Positions 1 to 7,733 of a stretch of 20,804 nt of DNA are shown here, one piece after another. Within the stretch, counting starts at the first letter, position 1; each line of letters opens with the position of its first letter. The stretch comes from an uncultured Sphingobacteriales bacterium (lineage in GTDB: Bacteria; Bacteroidota; Bacteroidia; Chitinophagales; Chitinophagaceae). Made by a program: the position numbers and the translations under genes. Below the pieces are notes generated by a model. The model ran no database searches, was not told the DNA's origin, and saw only the letters and a list, made by a program, of their open reading frames with translations. The stretch lies in contig CAMLFX010000055.1 of NCBI GenBank assembly GCA_946479435.1, positions 1 to 20,804 of the forward strand. The letters are read 5' to 3'.

Positions 1-91
1 TCAGTTTATCCTTAATGAATTTCCAGATAATGCGTGTCATTTCATCGCCATCCAGCTCAACTACTGGATTGGCCACTTTAATTTTTGCCAT
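1..91 (-). CDS. icd: NADP-dependent isocitrate dehydrogenase, N-terminal fragment (runs off the left edge)
   Basis: Only the first 30 codons are in the window. The translation begins [20 protein letters not shown] and continues into [10 protein letters not shown]. This is the characteristic N-terminus of the dimeric eukaryote-like NADP isocitrate dehydrogenase (isocitrate to 2-oxoglutarate, TCA cycle, cytoplasm), in which [10 protein letters not shown] is nearly invariant. The ATG is the only sensible start because the family's conserved block begins within ten residues of it. There is no Shine-Dalgarno sequence, as usual in Bacteroidota. A TATTTTTG box lies about 35 bp upstream. Length, active-site residues and downstream neighbours cannot be judged from this fragment. 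Confidence 0.88.
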   Translation of the reverse strand, partial: MAKIKVANPVVELDGDEMTRIIWKFIKDKL

Positions 92-124
92 ATTGGGTGT
101 TTGATGTTTTTAAATACAGAGGCC

Positions 125-132
125 CAAAAATA
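125..132 (-). promoter_or_regulatory. Candidate -7 box (TATTTTTG) for the icd fragment
   Basis: On the minus strand this octamer fits the Bacteroidota TAnnTTTG element and lies about 35 bp before the icd start, giving a leader of roughly 27 nt. I found no well-placed TTG or TTTG at -33, so the call rests on one element in an AT-rich stretch. Confidence 0.4.
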
Positions 133-170
133 GTAAAAGGTTTTGCTTTTATTACGTGAGTTTACAAATA

Positions 171-200
171 AAAAAAGGTGCGAATATATCGCACCTTTTT
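171..200 (-). terminator. Rho-independent terminator after the T9SS cargo gene
   Basis: A perfect stem pairs AAAAAGGTGCGA (172-183) with TCGCACCTTTTT (189-200) around a 5-nt loop. On the minus strand it is followed by a U-rich tract, and it starts about 20 bp after the stop codon of the T9SS protein gene. The A/T flanks make it usable from both directions, but only the minus-strand gene ends here. It separates that gene from icd, so icd needs its own promoter. Confidence 0.85.
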
Positions 201-219
201 CCGCTAATATTGAATATAC

Positions 220-1932
220 CTATTGTTTTACAAATGTGTAATTGCCTTCAAGCAATTGCCCGTTGTTTTGCATTTTAATATAATAAATGCCCGGAGCAAG
301 GTTGCTAATATCTATACTACCTGCATTATTATTGAAGGTGAGGTTAGTGTTCAGTACTATTCTGCCTAATCTATCGGTAATAATAGTTTGTACCATTTCA
401 TTCTTCAGTTCATCATTCGATTGGATGCGAAGTATATTATCTGAAACGGGGTTAGGAGCAACAGTAATATAATTTTTGCCTTCTGTACTTGCTACAGATG
501 TAGGATATTTTATAACTATTTTTCCTGCATCGCTGGTGTCGAAGAATTTACCACAAAGCCTGTCATCAGAGCGGAGAACACAACGGAACATCCAGTCGTT
601 TTTAGCAATTGAATTTTTTACTATAAGTGTTGGTGTATTATAGTTTGCGTACAATGCATCATTACTGATGTTAGAGAATGTTTGTCCGCCATTGCTACTT
701 GCCTGCCATTGATAAATGAAAGATGTATTGTTTTGTACATCTACAGTAAATGTTGCAGGTGTGTTTTCATAAACCGTATCATTATCAGGGTGTTTTACAA
801 AAAATGGCGGGAATATTACAAATAACGATATAGGTTCAGTCATTGCCTGGTTACATACACCATTAAATATGCAACGGAAGCTTTGGCCGTTCAAAGAGTC
901 GGGTGTGCTATGAATCTGTAAGTATTGTGTATTTACACCATCGAATGGGGGAGTGTTTTGCAGATCTGTAAATCCATTACTCAAAGTACCTATCTGCCAT
1001 TGGTAATCGGTTACATTGCCACCAGGAATAAAGCTAATTGTTTTATCAACCGTAGTACAAATAGTATCGCCAAGATTTTGCTGAGCAACTTTAGCAAGGG
1101 GAGTAACACTTAGTTCAACAGTATCGGAATAGCCTGAAACACCGCAGTCGCTGGTTGTCATGCAACGTATTTTGCTGGCGTTCAGGTTAGCAGGTGTATT
1201 ATTAAGTGTTAGCATGCTTGTATTTACACCACTATAGGTAGCACTATTGGCTAATGGGGCAAATGCACCACCAGTACTCATTTCCCATTGATAAGTATCG
1301 CCAGTGCCATTGGTAACTAAAGAAAGGCTTGTGTTTTGAGCCTCGCAGGTAGTGGTATTTTGTGGCTGAGTGGTAATTGTTGGCGGATAGCAAGGATTTT
1401 CAAGATTTACATAATAATCTTCTGTTTCGCCATAGCCGTATAAAGGATAGTTTGTACATGCATCGCTACCACTCATAGATGAGTTGTAAGTATAAGCAGT
1501 ACGCACACGCATGCGCCTGTTAAGGCCCGGTGTAGCAGTAGCCGGTATTGTTATATTACCACTTCTTGATGAAGTATAGCTGCCCGCAACTGTTGCTACC
1601 TGTTCGGTGCTTTCGTAAGTGCCATTACCATTTAAATCGATCCATATAGCAAATGCTAATGCATACCATGAGTTACCCACCGTAGCCGTGTAGGGGTAAG
1701 TGTGGGTAATAGTAAGTGTACGCACGGGTGTTGAAAAGGAATTGTAGCCATTACTACCCGAACCACTGTTGTTGGATGCAATACCTGCCAGGCTAAAAGC
1801 ATTGATCGACATGTAGCTACCATATACAGAAGCATAAGGGGTAGAACTTGTTGAACATTGTGCGTTCGAAATGTTTTGATAGGACATTCCAGTGGCAAGT
1901 AATAAAATGAATGCGAATAATTTTAGATTCAT
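220..1932 (-). CDS. Secreted GEVED / Ig-like repeat protein with T9SS type A sorting domain
   Basis: A 570-aa secreted protein. Residues 1-25 form a Sec signal peptide ending at SNAQ. Residues about 88-177 form a GEVED domain: the region AIWIDLNGNGTYES, a later run of arginines, and the signature GETEDYYV at 168-175. Three Ig-like repeats follow, at about 182-278, 279-372 and 373-475. Each has a YQW motif and a late Cys, and repeats 1 and 2 carry paired cysteines. Residues about 490-570 form the C-terminal sorting domain, with APNPVSDN at 492-499 and LAPGIYYIKM at 545-554, which directs export through the type IX system and surface attachment or release. No catalytic domain is visible, so adhesion or a structural surface role is likely but not shown. 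It is preceded by 99 bp without a gene and ends in its own terminator, so it looks monocistronic. Confidence 0.9.
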   Translation of the reverse strand: MNLKLFAFILLLATGMSYQNISNAQCSTSSTPYASVYGSYMSINAFSLAGIASNNSGSGSNGYNSFSTPVRTLTITHTYPYTATVGNSWYALAFAIWIDLNGNGTYESTEQVATVAGSYTSSRSGNITIPATATPGLNRRMRVRTAYTYNSSMSGSDACTNYPLYGYGETEDYYVNLENPCYPPTITTQPQNTTTCEAQNTSLSLVTNGTGDTYQWEMSTGGAFAPLANSATYSGVNTSMLTLNNTPANLNASKIRCMTTSDCGVSGYSDTVELSVTPLAKVAQQNLGDTICTTVDKTISFIPGGNVTDYQWQIGTLSNGFTDLQNTPPFDGVNTQYLQIHSTPDSLNGQSFRCIFNGVCNQAMTEPISLFVIFPPFFVKHPDNDTVYENTPATFTVDVQNNTSFIYQWQASSNGGQTFSNISNDALYANYNTPTLIVKNSIAKNDWMFRCVLRSDDRLCGKFFDTSDAGKIVIKYPTSVASTEGKNYITVAPNPVSDNILRIQSNDELKNEMVQTIITDRLGRIVLNTNLTFNNNAGSIDISNLAPGIYYIKMQNNGQLLEGNYTFVKQ

Positions 1933-2031
1933 AAGAGGTTACTTTTTAAAATTAGCTTTGTTATATAAACCTTAACAAATTACTAGTTTTAACCTATATT
2001 TTTTTACATTGGTTTAACTTTTAATCCATAT

Positions 2032-3540
2032 TTAATTCGTATCCGTAAAGTTTTTAAAGACCAGCTTTTGCAGCATGGAACTATCTTGTATGAAACTATT
2101 TTTATATTCTTCGAACGGGCGCCATGTGTGCTGAAATTCATCCTTCTTTTCCATCAAAGCGTTCCATATTAATTTTTTATTTATATCTACTATGATACTG
2201 CGGCCTGTTGTTCCACCACAAGCTATATAACATCCATCGGCCAGTTGCAGCATACTGCCACCCGCCGGCCCACTAGGCGCTGTAGCAGTATCAATATCCA
2301 GAGGAAACTCCCACACTTTTTTTACCCTGCTCCCTGCAGTATTCAGCTCAACCAGAGACGATACCTGTTCCTGATTATTATACCGATATGCTTTGTTGTT
2401 ATTATTGAATAAAATGACATTTCCTGTATTATTAAGATGTACAGCATGTTGCCCGCAAAAAATAGCTGGTTCTTCAGATACGCCATTATAGCGTGCTAGT
2501 ATGTCGCCGGAGGGGTAGCTTATTTTAAGGATATGGTTAGCGTTTTTAAAACTCATATAAACAACATGGTTATTCTCATCAAAATAAAAGCTGTTAAGAT
2601 GAGGCCCCAACTCCTCGGGACTGCGTGGTATTTTCTTTACAAAAAGTGTATCGGTGGCTATATAAGGGCTTGAGTTCCATTCCCAAACAGCGTTTCCATC
2701 TTTGTCCATCTCTATAAGCCCGCCCATAATAACACGCCTGTAAGTCTTCCCATCAATAATACGCCGCATGGGTATGGCTTTTTTTATTGCTTCTGCGCAA
2801 TCGAGTCCCAGCTCAATAAATTCTGATTTATTTGTAGCAGACATATAATTGCCATTATTCAGCCTTGTGAACTCATGGTGATACATTTCTAATGAATCGA
2901 ACTTCTTTATGAATTTGTTTTTAGGGCCTTCCCATAAAACATTTCCATCATAGTCGATTTCGTAAATGTTTTTTACTGTAATAAATGTCAGCGTACCGAA
3001 TGGGGTAGGCTTGAGATCGCGTACACTCATATCTTTTTCTGTTACACCTGCTATATCGGGCAAATACCATAGCAGGTTGCCATCGATATCGTACATACCC
3101 CTGGAATAATCAAGAAATATCAGCAGGTCTTTATGATGGTCTGCATTATGTAATATTCTCAGGCGATATTTATTAGTATCGGTTATTGCAGGGCTGCCGG
3201 TTGTGAGATGATATAGTTGGGAAGAACCTTTTAGTTTGTTTTTTTTATTGATATAGCTAACGCGCCATGTATAGCTTTTACCGAATTCAGGTAACGTAAC
3301 CAGCATACGATTGTCATTATACTGATTGTTGAAGAATATATTCTTATTGAAATCGGTACTATTATTAATCAACCCATTTGCTATTTCCAGCTTGTAGGCA
3401 ACTGCATCTTTATTTTTAGGTATGCTAAAACCGGTAAGGCGGTAATTAATGGTATCACCGTTGCTGGGATGTATTTGCGCCTTGGCAGAGACAGCAAAAA
3501 ATAAAAAGCAATAAAATAAAAACAGGATTCTGGTAGACAT
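2032..3540 (-). CDS. ASST-superfamily (arylsulfate sulfotransferase-like) exported protein, copy A
   Basis: A 502-aa protein with a Sec signal peptide (residues 1-22, cleavage after AKAQ or near it). An N-terminal Ig-like domain (about 23-115, containing SYTWRVSY) precedes a beta-propeller with repeated strands such as YEIDYDGNVLW. The known ASST active site uses two or three His plus Asn and Arg. The matching positions here appear to be HHEF (H221/H222), HLNS (H314, N316) and GQH (H365, the presumed sulfohistidine nucleophile). K332 stands where the family has Arg. This supports a PAPS-independent sulfotransferase fold in the periplasm. Substrate is unknown, and no DsbA/DsbL partner lies nearby. 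About half its residues match the next gene upstream, from which it is 85 bp away, so the two are a tandem duplication and may be co-transcribed. Confidence 0.75.
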   Translation of the reverse strand: MSTRILFLFYCFLFFAVSAKAQIHPSNGDTINYRLTGFSIPKNKDAVAYKLEIANGLINNSTDFNKNIFFNNQYNDNRMLVTLPEFGKSYTWRVSYINKKNKLKGSSQLYHLTTGSPAITDTNKYRLRILHNADHHKDLLIFLDYSRGMYDIDGNLLWYLPDIAGVTEKDMSVRDLKPTPFGTLTFITVKNIYEIDYDGNVLWEGPKNKFIKKFDSLEMYHHEFTRLNNGNYMSATNKSEFIELGLDCAEAIKKAIPMRRIIDGKTYRRVIMGGLIEMDKDGNAVWEWNSSPYIATDTLFVKKIPRSPEELGPHLNSFYFDENNHVVYMSFKNANHILKISYPSGDILARYNGVSEEPAIFCGQHAVHLNNTGNVILFNNNNKAYRYNNQEQVSSLVELNTAGSRVKKVWEFPLDIDTATAPSGPAGGSMLQLADGCYIACGGTTGRSIIVDINKKLIWNALMEKKDEFQHTWRPFEEYKNSFIQDSSMLQKLVFKNFTDTN

Positions 3541-3625
3541 GAACTGATATTATTAAACTTTGATTATAGTAAAATCTTAATTCGTTTTGATTGCTATGTT
3601 TTATACGGGTTTCCGATGATGCCCG

Positions 3626-5125
3626 TTATTCTTTATGTACAGCAGAGGGAAAAATAAGTTTTTCTATCTGCTCCGGCTCTTGTAACGGGCTTATGCGATA
3701 TCCTTCATCGGGCCACCAAACATTACGTTCATCTTTCTTTTGCAGAATAGCATTCCATATTATTTTTTTATGCTCATTTACAATAAATACTCTTCCTGTA
3801 CTGCCAACACAAGCCAGGTAACAGCCATCCTGCATCTGTAAAATATTGCCACCGGTACTGGTGCCTGACTTGGCGAACGAATCGATCTTGCATGAAAACT
3901 CCCATATTTTTTTCACTTTACCATTTTCTTCTTTTAACTCGGTAAGGTATGATATGTGATCCGGGCTATTATGCACATCGCCTTTCCTGTTATTATTGAA
4001 AATAACCAAGTTGCCCGCATTATTAAGCCTTGCTGCATGCTGCCCTGCAAAAAGCGGAGGTGTTTCGCTAAGGCCATAATAAGACGCAAGTAGAGCACCA
4101 TCAGGGTAGCTGATCTTTATAACATGGTGTGCGTTTTTAAAACTTATGTAAATGACATTTTCTTTTTCATCGAGGTAAAAACTGTTCATATAAGGTGTTA
4201 CATCATCGGGGCTAACAGGCAAACGTTTAAAAAAGAGAGAATCGTCTTTTATGTATTTTGACGACTCCCAGCGCCAAACGATATTCCCTTTCTCATCAAA
4301 CTCTTCTAAAGTGCCTAAAGGAATTTGCCTGGATACTATGCCATTTTTTACATGCATCATTGGTATATGTCTTTTTATAGCCTCAGCGCTATCGATGTAT
4401 AATGGAATAAGTACATGCTCATTTCCTGCAGCCATGTAATGCCCGTTACTCAGGCGCGTAAACTCATGGTGGTATGTATCAAACGAATCCAAGCCTTGTG
4501 AGTTGGTAGTTTTTGCACTCGTCCAAAGTAAATTACCATCATAGTCAACCTCATAAAGATTGCCCGCAGCTAAAAAAGTAAGTGTGCCAAAAGGAGTAAT
4601 TTTCAAATCTCTTATTGGAAGATGCCTTGGGGAAATACCCTTTATTGGTGGTAAATACCACATCACCTCTCCATTAAGATTGTATAATGCTTTCGATTGG
4701 TCGATAAATACCATCAATCCTGTATGATGTTCAGCATGCTGAACAATATTCATCCGGTTTATTGCTGTATCGGTAATTGCAGCATATCCTGTAGTGACGT
4801 GGTAGAGTGGTGAGCTTTCCTGTGTTCTGTTTTTATTGTTTAAATATTCTACCCGCCAGGTATAGCTTTTACCATATTCGGGCAAAAGCGTCAGCATATT
4901 GTTTTGAGTGTATATAGAATCGATAATTATGTTTGCTGAAAAATCACTGTTATTGTTGATGACGCCATTAGCAACTTGTAGTTTGTAAAAATCGGCCTTG
5001 TTGTTTGCAGGTACACTAAAACCTGCCAGGCGATAATTTATAGTGTCATTATTAAAAGGGTGTATTTGGGCTATCGCAGTGAAAGTTGAAAATATGCAAA
5101 ATAGTAGAGTGTTGATTTTTAGCAT
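3626..5125 (-). CDS. ASST-superfamily exported protein, copy B (active-site His replaced by Tyr)
   Basis: A 499-aa paralogue of the downstream gene with the same architecture: signal peptide (residues 1-20, MLKINTLLFCIFSTFTAIAQ), Ig-like N-terminal domain, then a propeller. The frame stays open up to 5197, but the ATG at 5125 is preferred because it puts a proper signal peptide at the N-terminus and matches copy A. The HHEF (H219/H220) and GQH (H363) motifs are kept. At the HLNS motif this copy reads YMNS: codon 4190-4192 is TAT, so Tyr312 replaces the His found in copy A, while N314 is kept. K330 again replaces the usual Arg. The copy may have a shifted substrate range or weak activity. A perfect inverted repeat lies 53 bp upstream of this start. 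It precedes copy A in the likely transcript. Confidence 0.75.
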   Translation of the reverse strand: MLKINTLLFCIFSTFTAIAQIHPFNNDTINYRLAGFSVPANNKADFYKLQVANGVINNNSDFSANIIIDSIYTQNNMLTLLPEYGKSYTWRVEYLNNKNRTQESSPLYHVTTGYAAITDTAINRMNIVQHAEHHTGLMVFIDQSKALYNLNGEVMWYLPPIKGISPRHLPIRDLKITPFGTLTFLAAGNLYEVDYDGNLLWTSAKTTNSQGLDSFDTYHHEFTRLSNGHYMAAGNEHVLIPLYIDSAEAIKRHIPMMHVKNGIVSRQIPLGTLEEFDEKGNIVWRWESSKYIKDDSLFFKRLPVSPDDVTPYMNSFYLDEKENVIYISFKNAHHVIKISYPDGALLASYYGLSETPPLFAGQHAARLNNAGNLVIFNNNRKGDVHNSPDHISYLTELKEENGKVKKIWEFSCKIDSFAKSGTSTGGNILQMQDGCYLACVGSTGRVFIVNEHKKIIWNAILQKKDERNVWWPDEGYRISPLQEPEQIEKLIFPSAVHKE

Positions 5126-5177
5126 AAGGTTGAAGTTTAGATTTACCTGAATAATACTGTATCCGTAGTTGGGGGGT

Positions 5178-5202
5178 GATAAATGCTGCCACAGCATTTA
5201 TC
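5178..5202. repeat. Perfect inverted repeat, 11-bp arms, upstream of the ASST pair
   Basis: GATAAATGCTG (5178-5188) is mirrored exactly by CAGCATTTATC (5192-5202) around a 3-nt CCA loop. It lies 53 bp before the ATG of ASST copy B. It has no U-tract on either side, so it is not a normal terminator. It could be a dimeric regulator's operator or a hairpin in the 5' leader. Its mixed base composition in an AT-rich gap makes chance unlikely. Confidence 0.6.
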
Positions 5203-5482
5203 GATACGAAAAACAACAGTGGATAGTTAATGGTATCCTTTATACTGACAACACCCGGGAATAAAAAACAAAATTGAATAGAATAATGTTAGCATCAATA
5301 GAGGGATTAATTCTCTAATATAAATTTTAATTTTTTTTTAATTTAATACTTATAGCGATATTTTTAATCATTTTTATAACTGCTGTCTAAAATTTTACCT
5401 ATTAATTTAATACGAATTATTATTATTTTTTATATTTTGTTTTTTGTCCATGTTTATAGTAGCAACCTTAAAAAAGAATATC

Positions 5483-5508
5483 AATATTTAATTAAAGAAT
5501 TAAATATT
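5483..5508. repeat. AT-only inverted repeat, 11-bp arms, upstream of the dioxygenase gene
   Basis: AATATTTAATT (5483-5493) and AATTAAATATT (5498-5508) are exact reverse complements around an AAAG loop, 85 bp before the dioxygenase start. Arms made only of A and T arise easily in this stretch, so a regulatory role is only a possibility. Confidence 0.4.
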
Positions 5509-5592
5509 AATAATTATTGTAGGTACACGTTTTAATCTTGTTAACTTCAATAATGAAAATATTAATACAAGTGCATTGCAGATAATCTATTT

Positions 5593-6465
5593 ATGAAAAG
5601 GGGTAACTTCCTGAAAGTAGCTGCTACCGTAGCATTAGTACCAATGGCAATGAAATTACAGGCATTCAAAAAATGGGTAGATGACCAACCGGCAACAGAT
5701 TTGATGCCAGCTTTATTTGTAGGGCATGGCAACCCGATGAATGCGATACTGCATAATGAGTTTAATGAAAAATGGCGGCAGCTTGGAGAGCAATTACCTA
5801 AGCCTAAAGCAATATTATCAGTTTCGGCACATTGGCTAACCCGTGGCACTTATGTTACCGCAATGGAGCGGCCCAAAACGATACACGATTTTGGTGGTTT
5901 CCCTAAAGAGTTGTTCGACGCACAATATCCTGCGCCAGGTGCGCCTGATGTAGCTGCAACAACAATAGGCCTGGTAAAAAATATTGCTATAAAAGAAGAC
6001 CATCAGTGGGGGCTAGATCATGGCACGTGGTCGGTATTGCTACCCATGTATCCTAATGCTGATATACCGGTTTTTCAATTAAGTATAGACTACTACCAAA
6101 CACCACAATACCACTATGATCTTGCGATACAGCTAATCGAGTTACGTAAAAAAGGAGTAATGATAATAGGTAGTGGTAATATTGTACATAACCTGCGCAT
6201 GATAGATTTTGAAGGGAAGCGTAAATTTGATTGGGCGTATGAGTTTGATGAAAAGATTAAGAACTTTATTGAAGATGGGAATGATAATGGCGTAATAAAT
6301 TATCATAAACTAGGTAGTATAGCAGATATGGCTGTACCAACCAACGACCATTATTTACCTCTTATATATTCACTGGCAGTTAAGGGGAGAAAAGATGAGG
6401 TGACTTTTTTCAACGATAAAATGGATGCAGGTTCTATATCTATGCGCTCATTACTTATCAGCTAG
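5593..6465 (+). CDS. ygiD: YgiD-family extradiol dioxygenase (LigB superfamily), with export-like N-terminus
   Basis: A 290-aa member of the class III ring-cleaving dioxygenases; E. coli YgiD is a 4,5-DOPA extradiol dioxygenase. The conserved blocks are all present: GHGNPMNA (H45), SVSAHWLTRGT (H80), TIHDFGGFPKELFDAQYPAPG (98-116), WGLDHGTWSVL (H143), GSGNIVHNLR (H199) and NDHYLPL (H253). H45, H80, H199 and H253 match the four metal-site His of YgiD. Length fits the family apart from about 20 extra N-terminal residues: MKRGNFLK, a hydrophobic run, then LQAF, resembling a Tat-type leader with only one of the two arginines. The natural substrate is unknown. It stands alone, 65 bp before a lipoprotein gene, with which it could share a transcript. 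Confidence 0.88.
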   Translation: MKRGNFLKVAATVALVPMAMKLQAFKKWVDDQPATDLMPALFVGHGNPMNAILHNEFNEKWRQLGEQLPKPKAILSVSAHWLTRGTYVTAMERPKTIHDFGGFPKELFDAQYPAPGAPDVAATTIGLVKNIAIKEDHQWGLDHGTWSVLLPMYPNADIPVFQLSIDYYQTPQYHYDLAIQLIELRKKGVMIIGSGNIVHNLRMIDFEGKRKFDWAYEFDEKIKNFIEDGNDNGVINYHKLGSIADMAVPTNDHYLPLIYSLAVKGRKDEVTFFNDKMDAGSISMRSLLIS

Positions 6466-6530
6466 GTTTGTAAGCCTGTCATAATATTATTTGTATCTTA
6501 GTGAATTACACCTGAACATTATATAGACAA

Positions 6531-7280
6531 ATGAAAAATGCAGCCTTAGCAACTATCGCCTTATCAACTATTCTTTTCTGGGGATGTTCTAAAGACAACC
6601 CAGGCAATAATAATAACCCGTATTACGGTGAAGATTACGGCCCTTTTACTTATAAGGTAGATAATGTGCGCGATACATCGCTGGAGCAAAGCGATGAAGT
6701 AATAATAGTAATACAAGTAGAGAAACTATCGGGGCCAGCCGATAATGTACAACTTACTGCAACAGACTTGCCTGAAGGGGCAACTATAACTTTTGATCCG
6801 GCAAGTGCAAAGCCACCGTTTAACAGCATTGTAAAAATAAAAACAGACCGGGTAAAGACAGGAACTTATCCTATCAACATACAGGCATATAACAAAGCAG
6901 CAGGTGCAATAAATTATCCTATGACCTTAACTGTACGGCCATATAAAAAGGCTTCGACTGCTTTAGTTGGCAACTATAATACTGCGGGCGCCTGCACTCC
7001 CCAAACAGGTGACTTTGCGCATAATTCAAAGATTGAGGCTATAGAAGGCAGTAGCTCCAGTGTAAATATTTTTGGTTTCTGGTCGCCATCGTGGAATGTA
7101 ATTATTCGTGCAGATATAATTGATGTAGCAAAAGGCACGCTCAGCATTCCTTCGCAAGAGGCTGGGGGGCTCACTTATTCAGGTACAGGTACGTTTGACA
7201 GAAACACCATTACTATCAACTATACCGTTAGCGGACAAGTTGTAAATGAAACTTGCACTGCAACCATGACCCGACAATAG
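6531..7280 (+). CDS. Lipoprotein with Ig-like domain, function unknown
   Basis: A 249-aa protein with a lipoprotein signal peptide: hydrophobic residues 4-17 and a lipobox FWGC with Cys19, followed by an Asn/Gly-rich linker. Residues about 40-140 look like an Ig or cadherin-type beta-sandwich (DNVQLTATDLPEGATITFDP, then TYPINIQAYN), a fold common in Bacteroidota surface lipoproteins. Residues about 145-249 form a second beta-rich domain starting LVGNYNTAGAC and ending with a Cys-containing strand; C154 and C242 may pair. No catalytic motif is visible. The stop codon abuts the stop of the convergent gene on the other strand with no bases between them. Confidence 0.7.
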   Translation: MKNAALATIALSTILFWGCSKDNPGNNNNPYYGEDYGPFTYKVDNVRDTSLEQSDEVIIVIQVEKLSGPADNVQLTATDLPEGATITFDPASAKPPFNSIVKIKTDRVKTGTYPINIQAYNKAAGAINYPMTLTVRPYKKASTALVGNYNTAGACTPQTGDFAHNSKIEAIEGSSSSVNIFGFWSPSWNVIIRADIIDVAKGTLSIPSQEAGGLTYSGTGTFDRNTITINYTVSGQVVNETCTATMTRQ

Positions 7281-7706
7281 CTATTGAATAACTATTACTG
7301 ATTTACCCTCTTTTTTTTGAATATGGCAACAGTCGGCTGAGATAATATAAGTTTCGTTAACTACCTGCTTACCATCTTTAATGCCAATAAACTGAAATTT
7401 ATCAAAAGACTGTTGCAACGTTTTTTGATAGCTATCATCCAGTATGGTATAATATCCTTCCATGCTTTCTGATGCTTTTATTTTTTCGCCTGTTGATGTA
7501 CGTAGTGTATAATACTCATCAAGTCTCACGGCATCTCCATTTTTATCGGTTACTTGTGCTGTAACCATAGCAAATATCATTGTGCAAGCAACGTTGGGAT
7601 TACATTTTTCACCATTGCTGCTGTTGCCTGCCGTTTTTTTGCAAGAGGCATTCATGAAAACAGGTGCCGTAACTAGTATGAATAGCGCTAAAAATGTGGT
7701 TCTCAT
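7281..7706 (-). CDS. Small exported cysteine-rich protein, likely lipoprotein
   Basis: A 141-aa protein with an N-terminal hydrophobic segment (residues 4-18). NASC at 19-22 is a possible lipobox, though Asn at -3 is unusual. The mature part has C35, C41 and a C126-C127-H128 group near the end. The region CTMIFAMVTAQVTDKNGDAV followed by LDEYYTLRTSTGE suggests a small transthyretin-like or carboxypeptidase-regulatory-like beta-sandwich of a kind I have seen among Bacteroidota hypothetical proteins. I cannot assign a function. It is convergent with the preceding lipoprotein gene and 27 bp after the start-distal end of a DUF47 gene on the same strand, so it may be the second gene of that transcript. 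Confidence 0.6.
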   Translation of the reverse strand: MRTTFLALFILVTAPVFMNASCKKTAGNSSNGEKCNPNVACTMIFAMVTAQVTDKNGDAVRLDEYYTLRTSTGEKIKASESMEGYYTILDDSYQKTLQQSFDKFQFIGIKDGKQVVNETYIISADCCHIQKKEGKSVIVIQ

Positions 7707-7733
7707 AGCAAGCTTTATTGCTAAGTTACATCT

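Larger units (their letters stand above)
5126..5592. other. AT-rich divergent intergenic region (467 bp)
   Basis: The gap separates the minus-strand ASST pair from the plus-strand dioxygenase and must hold both promoters. No convincing TAnnTTTG box was found for either gene. It contains two perfect inverted repeats (5178-5202 and 5483-5508) and a long run of nearly pure A/T from about 5320 to 5520. I see no small coding sequence with plausible codon use and no RNA gene that I recognise. Confidence 0.7.

Noticed and set aside
5126..5197. Upstream extension of ASST copy B giving 24 more residues
   Set aside because: The extension places a polar stretch before an otherwise good signal peptide, has no counterpart in copy A, and overlaps the inverted repeat.
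5320..5520. Possible replication origin or AT-rich unwinding element
   Set aside because: It is AT-rich but has no cluster of DnaA boxes and no origin-linked genes nearby.
6466..6495. Small hairpin AGGTTTGTAAGCCT after the dioxygenase gene as a terminator
   Set aside because: The stem is short with a G-U pair and no T-run follows, so termination is not supported.
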